Source of the DNA: Planctomycetaceae bacterium
GTDB taxonomy: Bacteria; Planctomycetota; Phycisphaerae; Phycisphaerales; SM1A02
DNA length: 6,110 nucleotides
Direction: 5' to 3'
Assembly: GCA_002737585.1 (NCBI GenBank)
Contig: NSIA01000089.1
Span: 1,388-7,497 of the forward strand
The notes below the pieces were generated by a model that made no database searches, was not told the origin of the DNA, and was given only the letters and a program-made list of their open reading frames with translations. Each line of letters begins with the position of its first letter. The stretch's first letter is position 1. A program made the position numbers and the translations under genes. Of the stretch, positions 1 through 6,110 are shown piece after piece.

Positions 1-1
1 T

Positions 2-631
2 TCACGTGAAGAACGCGTAGCACGCTTGGCAGAGATTGAATCGCGCCACGCAACCACGTGCCAACTGTGCGCGTTTGCTGGTGCAAATGGCAAACTCGTC
101 TTTGGCGAGGGCGCGCCTGATGCTGAGATCATGTTTGTTGGTGAGGTTCCGGGCGATCCAGAGGAGCGCGTCGGTCGTCCGTTCATGGGGCCCGCTGGCG
201 AGAAACTTGACGAGATGATTCGTGCCATGGGTTTGACGCGCGCGGATGTCTATATCGCCAGCGTATTGAAGTCGCGTTTGCCGGGCGATCGGGCGCCAAC
301 TCCAGAAGACATTGCTGCCTGCGGTCCGTACCTATTGGAACAGGTGCTGGCGGTGCAGCCGCGCGTACTGGTGACGATGGGCGGACCGGCCACCAAGTGG
401 ATCTGCGGAGTCGATGCAGGAATCTCACGGATTCGCGGTACGTGGCAATCGTGGACACCGCCTGCGGGCGCTTCGTACCCAAGTATCCCGGTCATGCCCA
501 CGTACCACCCCTCGTATGTCCTGCGTACATACACGCGACAAGTGCGCGCTGAAGTGTGGAGCGATCTGCGCGCGGTGCTGGCACGGATTGGTCGTGCTGT
601 GCCGACGCGTGCGGCTGCTATCGACGCGTAA
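2..631 (+). CDS. Uracil-DNA glycosylase, family 4-like (5' end outside window)
   Basis: This is a base-excision repair enzyme of the uracil-DNA glycosylase superfamily, which removes uracil from DNA. The reading frame is open to the left edge, so the N-terminus may lie outside the window. A TTG at 26 would give a 201-residue protein of near-usual family-4 length, but it has no clear ribosome site. Counting from that TTG, the Fe-S region begins with C12-x2-C15. Motif 1 is GEVPG at 39-43 (usually GEAPG), followed by GRPFMGPAG at 50-58. The KSRLPGDRAPTPED stretch and C99 follow, and the closing motif is HPSYVLR at 161-167. The overall order matches Thermus-type family 4. Two key positions differ: S83 (TCG, 272-274) stands where family 4 has the third cluster cysteine, and S79 replaces the usual Asn. 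The KRRIH-type insertion of UdgX is absent. The superfamily assignment is firm; activity and intact Fe-S cluster are uncertain. The gene is convergent with its right-hand neighbour. Confidence 0.88.
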   Translation, partial: SREERVARLAEIESRHATTCQLCAFAGANGKLVFGEGAPDAEIMFVGEVPGDPEERVGRPFMGPAGEKLDEMIRAMGLTRADVYIASVLKSRLPGDRAPTPEDIAACGPYLLEQVLAVQPRVLVTMGGPATKWICGVDAGISRIRGTWQSWTPPAGASYPSIPVMPTYHPSYVLRTYTRQVRAEVWSDLRAVLARIGRAVPTRAAAIDA

Positions 632-646
632 GCGAGCGGCACTTCG

Positions 647-660
647 GTTGCGCAGGCAAC
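647..660 (+). terminator. Small hairpin after the glycosylase gene
   Basis: GTTGC-GCAG-GCAAC forms a perfect 5-bp stem with a 4-nt loop, 15 bases after the glycosylase stop and between two convergent genes. It lacks a following T-run and the stem is short, so a terminator role is only suggested by position. Confidence 0.2.
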
Positions 661-673
661 TGTGCATGCAATA

Positions 674-697
674 AGCATGCGATGAAGCATGCGACGA
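674..697. repeat. Tandem duplicated 12-mer AGCATGCGAYGA
   Basis: Two adjacent copies, 674-685 and 686-697, differ at a single base (T/C). Each contains the palindrome GCATGC, and a third GCATGC lies just upstream at 664-669, giving three sites at spacings of 11 and 12 bases. This sits in the gap between the convergent glycosylase and MEMO genes. Function is unknown; it may be a slippage duplication or a protein-binding site. Confidence 0.5.
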
Positions 698-736
698 ATA
701 TCCAACTACGTCTCCAGCACCCAAGCGCGTGTTCAG

Positions 737-2023
737 TTACGCCAACAGCGCAAGCGCTGCTGATGAAATCATCGCCGCACCATTTGGGTCGACGGACTGT
801 TCGTACTTGACCATTTCACGCGTCCGGTGTGGGGCGCAGACGGCGGTGACATACATGTTGCCGATGGAGCACCAACGGTTGGCATTTCCCGTCTTGGCAA
901 CATGCGCCAAGAAAGGCTCGCCGCCGCCGATGAATTCGCCCAAGAGTTCGCGGTCAAACTGCTCGACGGCATGCTTGCGCTTCTCATCAAGTGGGGCCTG
1001 ATCGCCAAACTGCGGACCCACGTGACTCAGGTCAGCGCTTGAAACAAACACCGTTCGACCACCGGTCTGCGCAAGGATCGACTTGAGAGCCGCCGCAAAT
1101 TCCTTGGTTCCAACACGCTCGCCATCATCACTGATGAGACCAATGTTTGGATCCGGCACCAGCGCTGCAATCACCGGAACATCGCCGTACAGGTGCTGGA
1201 CCCACGGAATGTGCAAGGCAATGGAGTGTTCGGAAGCAAAGTCGATCTGATCCTTGAAGAGTTTGTCGCCAAACGCATCGCGAAGGCGCTCAAGGATTGC
1301 CGTGTCTGGGCGGGCAGTACCAAGCGGGGTTTCAAAGCCGTACTCGGTCATCACTACGCCATCGCCAAGTCCGAAGTGATTGGTGCCAAGTACGACCACG
1401 CGGTCGGGGCGCTCGCGCGCGCCGGTTTCAAGGCACTTGTACGCAGCTGCATAGTTGGCAGCGCCGCGTCCGTAATCCAAGTGCGGTGCAACGATGCCAA
1501 TCACCGGGCTCTCAAACTCTGGATCATCGGCCTTCGCCAAATTTTCGGTCATGAAGGCGCGCAGTTGCTCAGCAATCTCAGGGCGGCGCGCTTCTTCCGG
1601 CAGCGGGAATGAGCCGCGCGTTCGAATATCGTCCATCTTGGACTTCTCAAGCGCTTCGCTGGTTGGTCCCCAGAGATACCCAAGTTCATCAAGCTTGCCC
1701 AGCATCTGCAGCAGTTGCGGCTGCACCTCGGCGGGCACGCCAATGCGTTCAAAGACTTCCTCAATGTGTTGCTCACCATTCAGTGCCAAGAGCAGCCCGA
1801 TCCACTGATTCACCTGCGTTTGAATTTGCTGCTGGTTGGTGCCTTGCAGCGGCATCATGAACGGCTGGGGCGACAGGCGGAGAGGGTCCTGCAGGATGAG
1901 CAGGGTGACATCGTGTTCTTTGCCTTCCGGGTCCTTGGCCTTCGCCGGTTGAACCACCGGGATAAATCGGCGGACATGGGGGCGCTGGACGTGTTCCGGG
2001 AGCGAATCAAATCGGATCGACAT
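737..2023 (-). CDS. amrB: AmmeMemoRadiSam system protein B (MEMO family) with N-terminal extension
   Basis: This is a MEMO-like protein, related to human MEMO1 and to extradiol-dioxygenase folds. In bacteria the family is usually coded near an AMMECR1-like protein and a radical SAM enzyme; neither is in this window. Numbered from the ATG at 2023 (428 aa), likely metal-site residues are H181 in APHLDY, H216 in LGTNHFG and C385 in RWCSIG, matching MEMO1 H49, H81 and C244 in order and approximate spacing. D331 and H334 in SSADLSH match the conserved SSDFCHWG motif, and EHSIALHIPW is also family-typical. The first roughly 160 residues precede the MEMO domain. Residues about 80-118 (LNGEQHIEEVFERIG through KLDELGYL) look like the small winged-helix or PqqD-like segment seen in some MEMO proteins. 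The frame also has an ATG at 2059, but the 12 extra residues (MRCPEVPYTYPP) look unlike a natural N-terminus and a hairpin abuts that codon; the 2023 start lacks a well-placed ribosome site, so the choice is tentative. Confidence 0.9.
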   Translation of the reverse strand: MSIRFDSLPEHVQRPHVRRFIPVVQPAKAKDPEGKEHDVTLLILQDPLRLSPQPFMMPLQGTNQQQIQTQVNQWIGLLLALNGEQHIEEVFERIGVPAEVQPQLLQMLGKLDELGYLWGPTSEALEKSKMDDIRTRGSFPLPEEARRPEIAEQLRAFMTENLAKADDPEFESPVIGIVAPHLDYGRGAANYAAAYKCLETGARERPDRVVVLGTNHFGLGDGVVMTEYGFETPLGTARPDTAILERLRDAFGDKLFKDQIDFASEHSIALHIPWVQHLYGDVPVIAALVPDPNIGLISDDGERVGTKEFAAALKSILAQTGGRTVFVSSADLSHVGPQFGDQAPLDEKRKHAVEQFDRELLGEFIGGGEPFLAHVAKTGNANRWCSIGNMYVTAVCAPHRTREMVKYEQSVDPNGAAMISSAALALLA

Positions 2024-2060
2024 GGGAGGATAAGTGTACGGAACCTCCGGGCACCGCATG

Positions 2061-2078
2061 TCCGTAATCCCTTACGGA
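2061..2078. promoter_or_regulatory. Inverted repeat upstream of the MEMO gene
   Basis: TCCGTAA-TCCC-TTACGGA is a perfect 7-bp inverted repeat with a 4-base centre, ending two bases from the upstream candidate ATG (2059) of the minus-strand MEMO gene and 37 bases from the preferred ATG (2023). A second inverted repeat, CCCGC-CGGTA-GCGGG, lies at 2101-2115. Between them, on the minus strand, TATAAG (about 2094-2099) resembles a -10 box, but no -35 box sits at the right distance. An operator or a 5'-leader hairpin are both possible. The rest of the roughly 250-base divergent gap shows no gene. Confidence 0.4.
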
Positions 2079-2274
2079 TTTCTAACGGTCAGACTTATAA
2101 CCCGCCGGTAGCGGGCAGAAATTGTCGAGTGCTCACGTGAACATGACGATGGTCGGGGTAGCATCTTAGTCCGGACAGGCAATTGACTGATCGCTCGGTG
2201 CGTTCAGTTCACGGGTTTCACGAAGATTGCACGGCTCGACCATCTACACCCTGATTCTAAGGCACACTGTCTTT

Positions 2275-4029
2275 ATGGCTCACACTTTCAAGTTCGGTAC
2301 CACCATCGCTCGCCTCGCAATCTTGCCAATGGTTGCGCTCCTTGCCGCTCAGCAGGCTCCGGCGCCATCATCAAAGGCCCCGGCGCCCGGCAACGCTGGT
2401 CCGACAGCCACCAAGCCGCAGGGTGGCGATCCGGCCGCGCAGCCCAATCCTAATGGGGTTGAGTACTTTGATACGCAGTCGCAACCGGTGCCAACGCTCA
2501 TCAATCCTGCGCCCAGCAAGGCCCCACTCGTCGCGACAACGCCGACAGTCGCCGCGCCAGTGGACGCGCGTCAAGCCATCAAGTTTGAGCCAGAGATCCT
2601 GAACCTTGGCGAGATGTCGGCTGAAGTTGCCAAGACCGGCAAGATCAAGATCACCAATATTCTTGACAAGCCCGTCAAGATCTCCAAGATCGTTCCTGGC
2701 TGCGGCTGCACTACTACAACTGCACCTCCGGGAGAAATCGCTCCGGGCGCATCGGCTGAAATTGACATCACTCTCAAGCCGGGTGCCAAGGCTGGCATTC
2801 AATTGTCCAAGATGGTGACCTTCCAGATTGAAGGTCACGCGCCGCAGATGCTGACTGTGAAGGGCGACGTCAAGGCATACATCACCATTTCGCAGGACAT
2901 GCTCGACGGTCCAACATCACCTGATGCTCCCCCAATGGTCGTCAAGTTGGTCAGCGTTGAGAACGCACCGTTCAAGATCACCAGCGTTCTTCCGGACGTG
3001 TTGGTCAGCATGCCAACCGAGTCGAGCGTTTCGCACGAAGTCTCGATCGACTGGAAGAAGTGGGAAGCCACCGGTAGTTCAGTCAAGATTTCCATCATGA
3101 CCGACTGCCCAAAAGCACCGCAACTTTCGCTGTTGGTCAAGCGCGCGCTCAAGCCAGGAATGAATCCTCCGCCAGCAACCAAGCCAACCGAGGCGGCTCC
3201 GGCAACTGTGCTGGCAGCGCGCTCGGCTGATCCGGTTGCAATGAAGGCAGCACTCGCTGCGGGTGGCGGAACTGAGGCTCCTGAGCGCATGTCGCAGCGC
3301 ACCGCATTGCACTTTGCTGCGGAGAGCGGCAACATGGAGATCGTCAAGATGCTCCTGGATGCCAAGGCCAATCCCAATGCGCAGGACCGCACCGGCAAGA
3401 CACCAGTGACCGTGGCTGCCGAGCGTGGCAAGATGGATGTTCTGAAGGCACTCTTGGCATCTGGTGGCGACGTCAATGCTCGCGATCAAGTTCAGGGATC
3501 GCCGCTTCTCTGGGCATCCGGTCTTGGAACCACTGAGACCGTCGTGCTGCTTCTGGATTCAAACGCCAATCCAAACATCCAGGATGTCAACGGCATGACC
3601 CCGCTCATGTGGGCTGCCGGCGTTGGTAAGCCAGAGACCGTGGCGGTGCTCATTGCGAAGGGCGCAGACGTCAAGGCCATCGATCGCTTGACCGGCGAGT
3701 CTGCGCTCATGCGCGCGCTCCGTACCGGTAAGACCGAGACGGTGCAGATCATTCTGGCGAAGAACCCGGACATTACCGTTCGGAACTCCCTGGGAATGAC
3801 GCCATTCTTGGTGGCGTGCGCATACGGTGACGTGGACAAGATCAAGCTGCTTGTTGATGCAGGTGCGGACAAGGCTGCCAAGGATTCCCGCGGATGGGGT
3901 GCCATTGATCACGCGCGCAATCGCGTTGATGCCCGTCGCGAGGATGTTGTGAAGTACGTGGAGCCGATCGTTCCAGCCAGTACCTCATCGGCTCCGCCAC
4001 AGACGGCACCGATGGCTCCGAAGAGCTGA
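2275..4029 (+). CDS. Exported DUF1573 and ankyrin-repeat fusion protein
   Basis: This 584-residue protein is predicted to be exported and to act as a binding scaffold; its partner is unknown. Residues 1-25 form a signal peptide (basic K6 and R13, hydrophobic 14-25). A Pro/Ala-rich linker follows to about residue 98. Residues 103-200 match DUF1573, an Ig-like fold common in secreted proteins of Bacteroidetes and planctomycetes, including the hallmark CGCT at 143-146. Residues about 203-292 look like a second beta-rich domain. After another Pro/Ala linker come six ankyrin repeats, with TPLH-equivalent positions at 343, 376, 409, 442, 476 and 509 and a capping half-repeat at 542; period is 33-34. 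A degenerate helix pair at about 315-335 may cap the N-terminal side. The C-tail is Pro/Ser-rich. The ATG at 2275 was preferred over an in-frame TTG at 2227 because it puts the signal peptide at the very N-terminus. AAGG lies 12 bases upstream, a weak ribosome site. No catalytic motif is seen. Confidence 0.87.
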   Translation: MAHTFKFGTTIARLAILPMVALLAAQQAPAPSSKAPAPGNAGPTATKPQGGDPAAQPNPNGVEYFDTQSQPVPTLINPAPSKAPLVATTPTVAAPVDARQAIKFEPEILNLGEMSAEVAKTGKIKITNILDKPVKISKIVPGCGCTTTTAPPGEIAPGASAEIDITLKPGAKAGIQLSKMVTFQIEGHAPQMLTVKGDVKAYITISQDMLDGPTSPDAPPMVVKLVSVENAPFKITSVLPDVLVSMPTESSVSHEVSIDWKKWEATGSSVKISIMTDCPKAPQLSLLVKRALKPGMNPPPATKPTEAAPATVLAARSADPVAMKAALAAGGGTEAPERMSQRTALHFAAESGNMEIVKMLLDAKANPNAQDRTGKTPVTVAAERGKMDVLKALLASGGDVNARDQVQGSPLLWASGLGTTETVVLLLDSNANPNIQDVNGMTPLMWAAGVGKPETVAVLIAKGADVKAIDRLTGESALMRALRTGKTETVQIILAKNPDITVRNSLGMTPFLVACAYGDVDKIKLLVDAGADKAAKDSRGWGAIDHARNRVDARREDVVKYVEPIVPASTSSAPPQTAPMAPKS

Positions 4030-4065
4030 TTCGCTGCGCTGATTCAGCCAATTTCTTACGAATTC

Positions 4066-4100
4066 CGCGATGCGCGTTCCAACATGGAGCGCGCATCGCG
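4066..4100 (+). terminator. Strong hairpin after the ankyrin gene
   Basis: The arms 4066-4080 and 4086-4100 form a 15-bp stem (11 perfect GC-rich pairs, one G-T wobble, then three more pairs) around the 5-base loop AACAT. It starts 37 bases after the stop codon and is followed by CGTTTG, so the T-run is short. Position and strength support transcription termination for the ankyrin gene and separate it from the peptidase gene. Just before it, GCTGATTC occurs twice (4025-4032 and 4038-4045), the second copy being part of the palindrome GCTGATTCAGC. Confidence 0.7.
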
Positions 4101-4136
4101 CGTTTGTGGCGTTGGTATTCATGCGTTGATCCATAG

Positions 4137-4165
4137 GTAACAATTCTGACCGATGTTCCTATGAT
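4137..4165 (+). promoter_or_regulatory. Possible promoter of the M32 peptidase gene
   Basis: TATGAT at 4160-4165 matches five of six bases of a sigma-70 -10 box. GTAACA at 4137-4142 matches four of six of TTGACA, with 17 bases between. The -10 box ends only 6 bases before the ATG at 4172, so transcription would begin at or next to the start codon and give a leaderless mRNA. This agrees with the lack of a Shine-Dalgarno sequence before the ATG. The call rests on sequence match alone. Confidence 0.4.
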
Positions 4166-4171
4166 GCCGTT

Positions 4172-5725
4172 ATGAGCACCATGAGTCCTTCTGTCGCACC
4201 AACCGCCACGTCACATCCCACAGTCATTGCTGCCACCGAGCTTGCGCGTGAAGCCCGGATCTTGGGAAGCACTGCAGCGATCCTTGGTTGGGACCAGGAG
4301 ACGATGATGCCGAACGGCGGCCTCGCGCACCGCGCTCGGCAGTTCGCGCAATTGGCGCGGCTTGAGCACGGCATGGCCACTGACAAGCGACTGGGCGAGC
4401 TCCTTGAGGCAGCAGCGGAAGCAACCGCAAACCTTCCGGAGACGCACCCTGATCGAGTGAACATTCGTGAATTCCGTCGCGACTGGGAGCGTGCCACCAA
4501 GCTTCCGGCTTCGCTCGTTGAGGAACTGGCCTCGGTTTCCAGCATTGCCCAGCACGAATGGGCGCAGGCTCGCAAGGCGAGCGACTTTGCACGGTTTCGC
4601 CCGTGGCTTGAGAAGATCGTCAACCTCAACAAGCAGAAGGCCGATTGCTTCGGCTGGAATCGCAACACGGGAGAGCGCTGGGATGCGCTTGCCGATGGCT
4701 TTGAACCGGGTTGCACGGCCAAGTACGTGGAAGGCGTCTTCACGCCACTGCGCGAGCGTCTGCAGCCACTGATCGACGCCGTCAAGGGCGCACCACGCCG
4801 CCCAGACAATTCGTTCAATTCCCATCCGATGGACATTGATGCACAGGAACGCTTTGCGCGCTTCGTCAGTGGGTCGATCGGATTTGACTTTGAACGCGGG
4901 CGATTGGACCGCAGCACGCACCCGTTCTGCGGCGGTAGCCACGGCAGTGATGTTCGCATGACCAGCCGTTATTCCGCTGATTGCATGCTTGACGGTCTTG
5001 GTAGCACCATGCATGAAACCGGGCACGGAATGTACGAACAGGGGCTCGACCAGGACTGGATTTCCACTCCGATGTGCGAGGCCGTCAGCCTGTCCATTCA
5101 CGAAAGCCAGAGCCGTCTGTGGGAGAATCAGGTGGGCCGCAGCCGACAGTTCTTCACGTGGGCGAAGAAGCAGATGCCCGAGTACTTCGGATCGGCCGCT
5201 GACGGGTTCTCCGTGGAGCAGATGTACGAGGCAGCCAACGTAGTGGAGCCAGGATTCATTCGCGTGGATGCCGATGAAACCACCTACAACATGCACGTCA
5301 TGATCCGCTTTGAGTTGGAGCGCGCCATGATTTCACGCGACCTTGATGTCAAGGACTTGCCTGCTGAGTGGAATCGTCTTTACAAGGATTACCTGGGGCT
5401 CACCGTTCCGGACGATCGTCGGGGATGCCTGCAGGACGTGCACTGGTCGGGCGGCATGATCGGTTACTTCCCGACCTACACACTGGGAACGCTGTATTCG
5501 GCGCAGTTCTTTGAGCGCGCGCGTGAAGTGATCCCCGGCCTTGATGACGGCTTTGCACGTGGCGAGTTCCGGCCGCTCCTTGGCTGGCTGAACACCAACA
5601 TTCATCGGCACGGGCGCCGGCACCTCAGTGCGGCACTCTGCGAACACGTGACTGGTGCACCACTGAGTGCGGAGCCGTTCATGCGGCACCTGCACGCAAA
5701 GGTGCCGGCTATGTATGGGCTGTAA
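4172..5725 (+). CDS. M32 family metallocarboxypeptidase (carboxypeptidase Taq type)
   Basis: This is a zinc-type carboxypeptidase that removes C-terminal residues from peptides in the cytoplasm; no signal peptide is present. The 517-residue length is close to the usual roughly 500 of family M32. The metal site is HETGH at 281-285 (the HExxH helix, followed by GMYEQGL), with the third ligand E311 in HESQSRLWENQVGRS; the 30-residue spacing equals that in the Pyrococcus enzyme. Other family signatures are WDQETMMP at 40-47, HPF at 250-252, DVRMTSRY at 260-267, NMHVMIRFELE, and LQDVHWSGGMIGYFPTYTLG around D422. All expected catalytic elements appear intact. The ATG at 4172 is used; a second ATG at 4181 would remove three residues. 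No ribosome site is visible, while a possible promoter lies directly upstream. The gene is separated from the ankyrin gene by a strong hairpin, so it is probably transcribed alone. Confidence 0.96.
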   Translation: MSTMSPSVAPTATSHPTVIAATELAREARILGSTAAILGWDQETMMPNGGLAHRARQFAQLARLEHGMATDKRLGELLEAAAEATANLPETHPDRVNIREFRRDWERATKLPASLVEELASVSSIAQHEWAQARKASDFARFRPWLEKIVNLNKQKADCFGWNRNTGERWDALADGFEPGCTAKYVEGVFTPLRERLQPLIDAVKGAPRRPDNSFNSHPMDIDAQERFARFVSGSIGFDFERGRLDRSTHPFCGGSHGSDVRMTSRYSADCMLDGLGSTMHETGHGMYEQGLDQDWISTPMCEAVSLSIHESQSRLWENQVGRSRQFFTWAKKQMPEYFGSAADGFSVEQMYEAANVVEPGFIRVDADETTYNMHVMIRFELERAMISRDLDVKDLPAEWNRLYKDYLGLTVPDDRRGCLQDVHWSGGMIGYFPTYTLGTLYSAQFFERAREVIPGLDDGFARGEFRPLLGWLNTNIHRHGRRHLSAALCEHVTGAPLSAEPFMRHLHAKVPAMYGL

Positions 5726-5736
5726 CACGGGTCGCA

Positions 5737-5823
5737 GTTGCATCATGCTTGCGTACTGACGGCGATGTTGCATCACGTTTGCGTACTGGCCCTGATGCAA
5801 CACGCTTTCGTACTGGCCCGCAT
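5737..5823. repeat. Three tandem 27-30-bp repeats
   Basis: Units are 5737-5766, 5767-5796 and 5797-5823. The shared core is CGTACTG with a TTGCATCAYG-like left part. Units 1 and 2 are 30 bases with few differences; unit 3 lacks the first three bases and matches unit 2 at 22 of 27. The array starts 11 bases after the peptidase stop. There are no unique spacers between units, so this is not a CRISPR array. Both periods are multiples of three and frames stay open on each strand, but no ribosome site or recognisable protein supports translation. Function is unknown. Confidence 0.75.
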
Positions 5824-5832
5824 CCGCCTTAC

Positions 5833-5884
5833 GAGGATGGCCGCTGAGCGCGGCCCTATCCTCTCCGGCGCCTGCGGCCAGGTG
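5833..5884 (+). terminator. Bulged hairpin plus second small hairpin
   Basis: GAGGATGGCCGC (5833-5844) pairs with GCGGCC (5850-5855) and ATCCTC (5858-5863), giving a 12-bp stem with a 2-base CT bulge and the loop TGAGC. A second hairpin, CGCCTG-CGGC-CAGGTG with one wobble pair, follows at 5869-5884. Lying about 110 bases after the peptidase stop, these could end its transcript, although there is no T-run. They could equally be part of a structured RNA or of a target region for the candidate intron that follows. Confidence 0.45.
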
Positions 5885-5920
5885 AGCGGGTTCCAGACTG
5901 TGCATGCACGCGTCCTACGT

Positions 5921-6110
5921 GTGCGAGCCCCCGCAGTGAGCACGGGATCCTCGGTAAGCGGCGTGTGAAACTGAGAAGTCCGGCAGCTGGACGTACGCCC
6001 CGTGGGTGCCAACCGGACGAACAGATTCGCCCGAGGCTAAGCGGAACCTTGTGGAGCGCAGCCGTCCGCGTCCGAGGGTCCCGCGCGCAACGGAGGGGGC
6101 GGGGGACGAC
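5921..6110 (+). mobile_element. Candidate 5' end of a group II intron (truncated by window)
   Basis: From 5921 the sequence begins GTGCGAG, fitting the GUGYG 5' consensus of group II introns. It continues with features recalled from domain I of bacterial introns: a GCAGTGAGCA segment near 5933, GGTAAGCGG, GTGTGAAACTGAGAAGTC around 5963-5980, and GTGGGTGCCAACC followed by CGAACAGATTCGCCCGAGGCT. The stretch has no convincing coding frame, is clearly more G+C-rich than the genes to its left, and has self-pairing potential (for example AGTCCGG with CCGGAC). The five exon bases TACGT before the junction could pair with ACGTA at 5991-5995, as an IBS1-EBS1 contact would, but five self-complementary bases are weak support. 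The catalytic domain V and any reverse transcriptase would lie beyond the right edge. Alternatively it is another structured noncoding RNA. No similarity search was possible. Confidence 0.4.

Noticed and set aside
1..10. Palindrome TTCACGTGAA, with similar TCACGTGA at 2133-2140
   Set aside because: The first lies inside a coding frame, and CACGTG recurs in coding DNA of this window, so no regulatory meaning can be supported.
26..631. UdgX assignment for the glycosylase
   Set aside because: The GRPFMGPAG segment is UdgX-like, but the KRRIH-type insertion carrying the cross-linking His is missing; the loop reads like family 4.
2183..2211. TTGACT as a -35 box for the ankyrin gene
   Set aside because: No acceptable -10 box lies 16-18 bases downstream, so the match is likely chance.
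4211..5296. Long minus-strand frame (361 codons) opposite the peptidase gene
   Set aside because: The composition is low-complexity shadow coding opposite strongly conserved M32 motifs.
5737..5823. CRISPR array
   Set aside because: The units are directly adjacent with no unique spacers, differ from one another, and no cas gene is present.
5333..5905. Minus-strand frame of 190 codons reading the repeats as QYA-type units
   Set aside because: Two thirds of it lies antisense to the well-supported M32 peptidase gene and it has no family resemblance.
5738..5968. Small plus-strand frame covering the tandem repeats (76 codons, TTG start)
   Set aside because: It has no ribosome site and no recognisable domain, and it runs across the hairpins and the intron-like start; the open frame follows from repeat periods divisible by three.

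Overview
This window looks like a stretch of chromosome from a free-living bacterium of moderately high G+C. The gene content fits a planctomycete-like or other environmental lineage: a secreted DUF1573 protein, a MEMO-family protein, an M32 carboxypeptidase and few clear Shine-Dalgarno sites. This placement is inferred from gene types only; there is no rRNA or phylogenetic marker to confirm it.

Layout, left to right. (1) The 3' part of a family-4-type uracil-DNA glycosylase gene on the + strand, open to the left edge of the window. (2) A convergent AmmeMemoRadiSam protein B / MEMO-family gene on the - strand. The roughly 105-bp gap before it holds a small hairpin and a duplicated 12-mer. (3) A divergent intergenic region of about 250 bp with two short inverted repeats near the MEMO start. 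(4) An exported protein on the + strand that joins a DUF1573 Ig-like domain to six ankyrin repeats. A very strong 15-bp hairpin, probably its terminator, follows it. (5) A complete M32 metallocarboxypeptidase on the + strand, with a possible promoter so close to its ATG that the mRNA could be leaderless. (6) A 385-bp right end with no convincing gene. It holds three tandem 27-30-bp repeats, then a strong bulged hairpin, then a very GC-rich stretch that begins GTGCGAG and resembles the 5' end (domain I) of a bacterial group II intron cut off by the window edge.

The four genes do not form an obvious operon or shared pathway. They read as independent housekeeping or accessory units for DNA repair, a radical-SAM-associated redox protein, an envelope or periplasmic scaffold, and peptide degradation. 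The points most worth a second look are the DUF1573-ankyrin fusion, a glycosylase that lacks one of the four usual Fe-S cysteines, the tandem repeats, and the candidate intron at the right edge.
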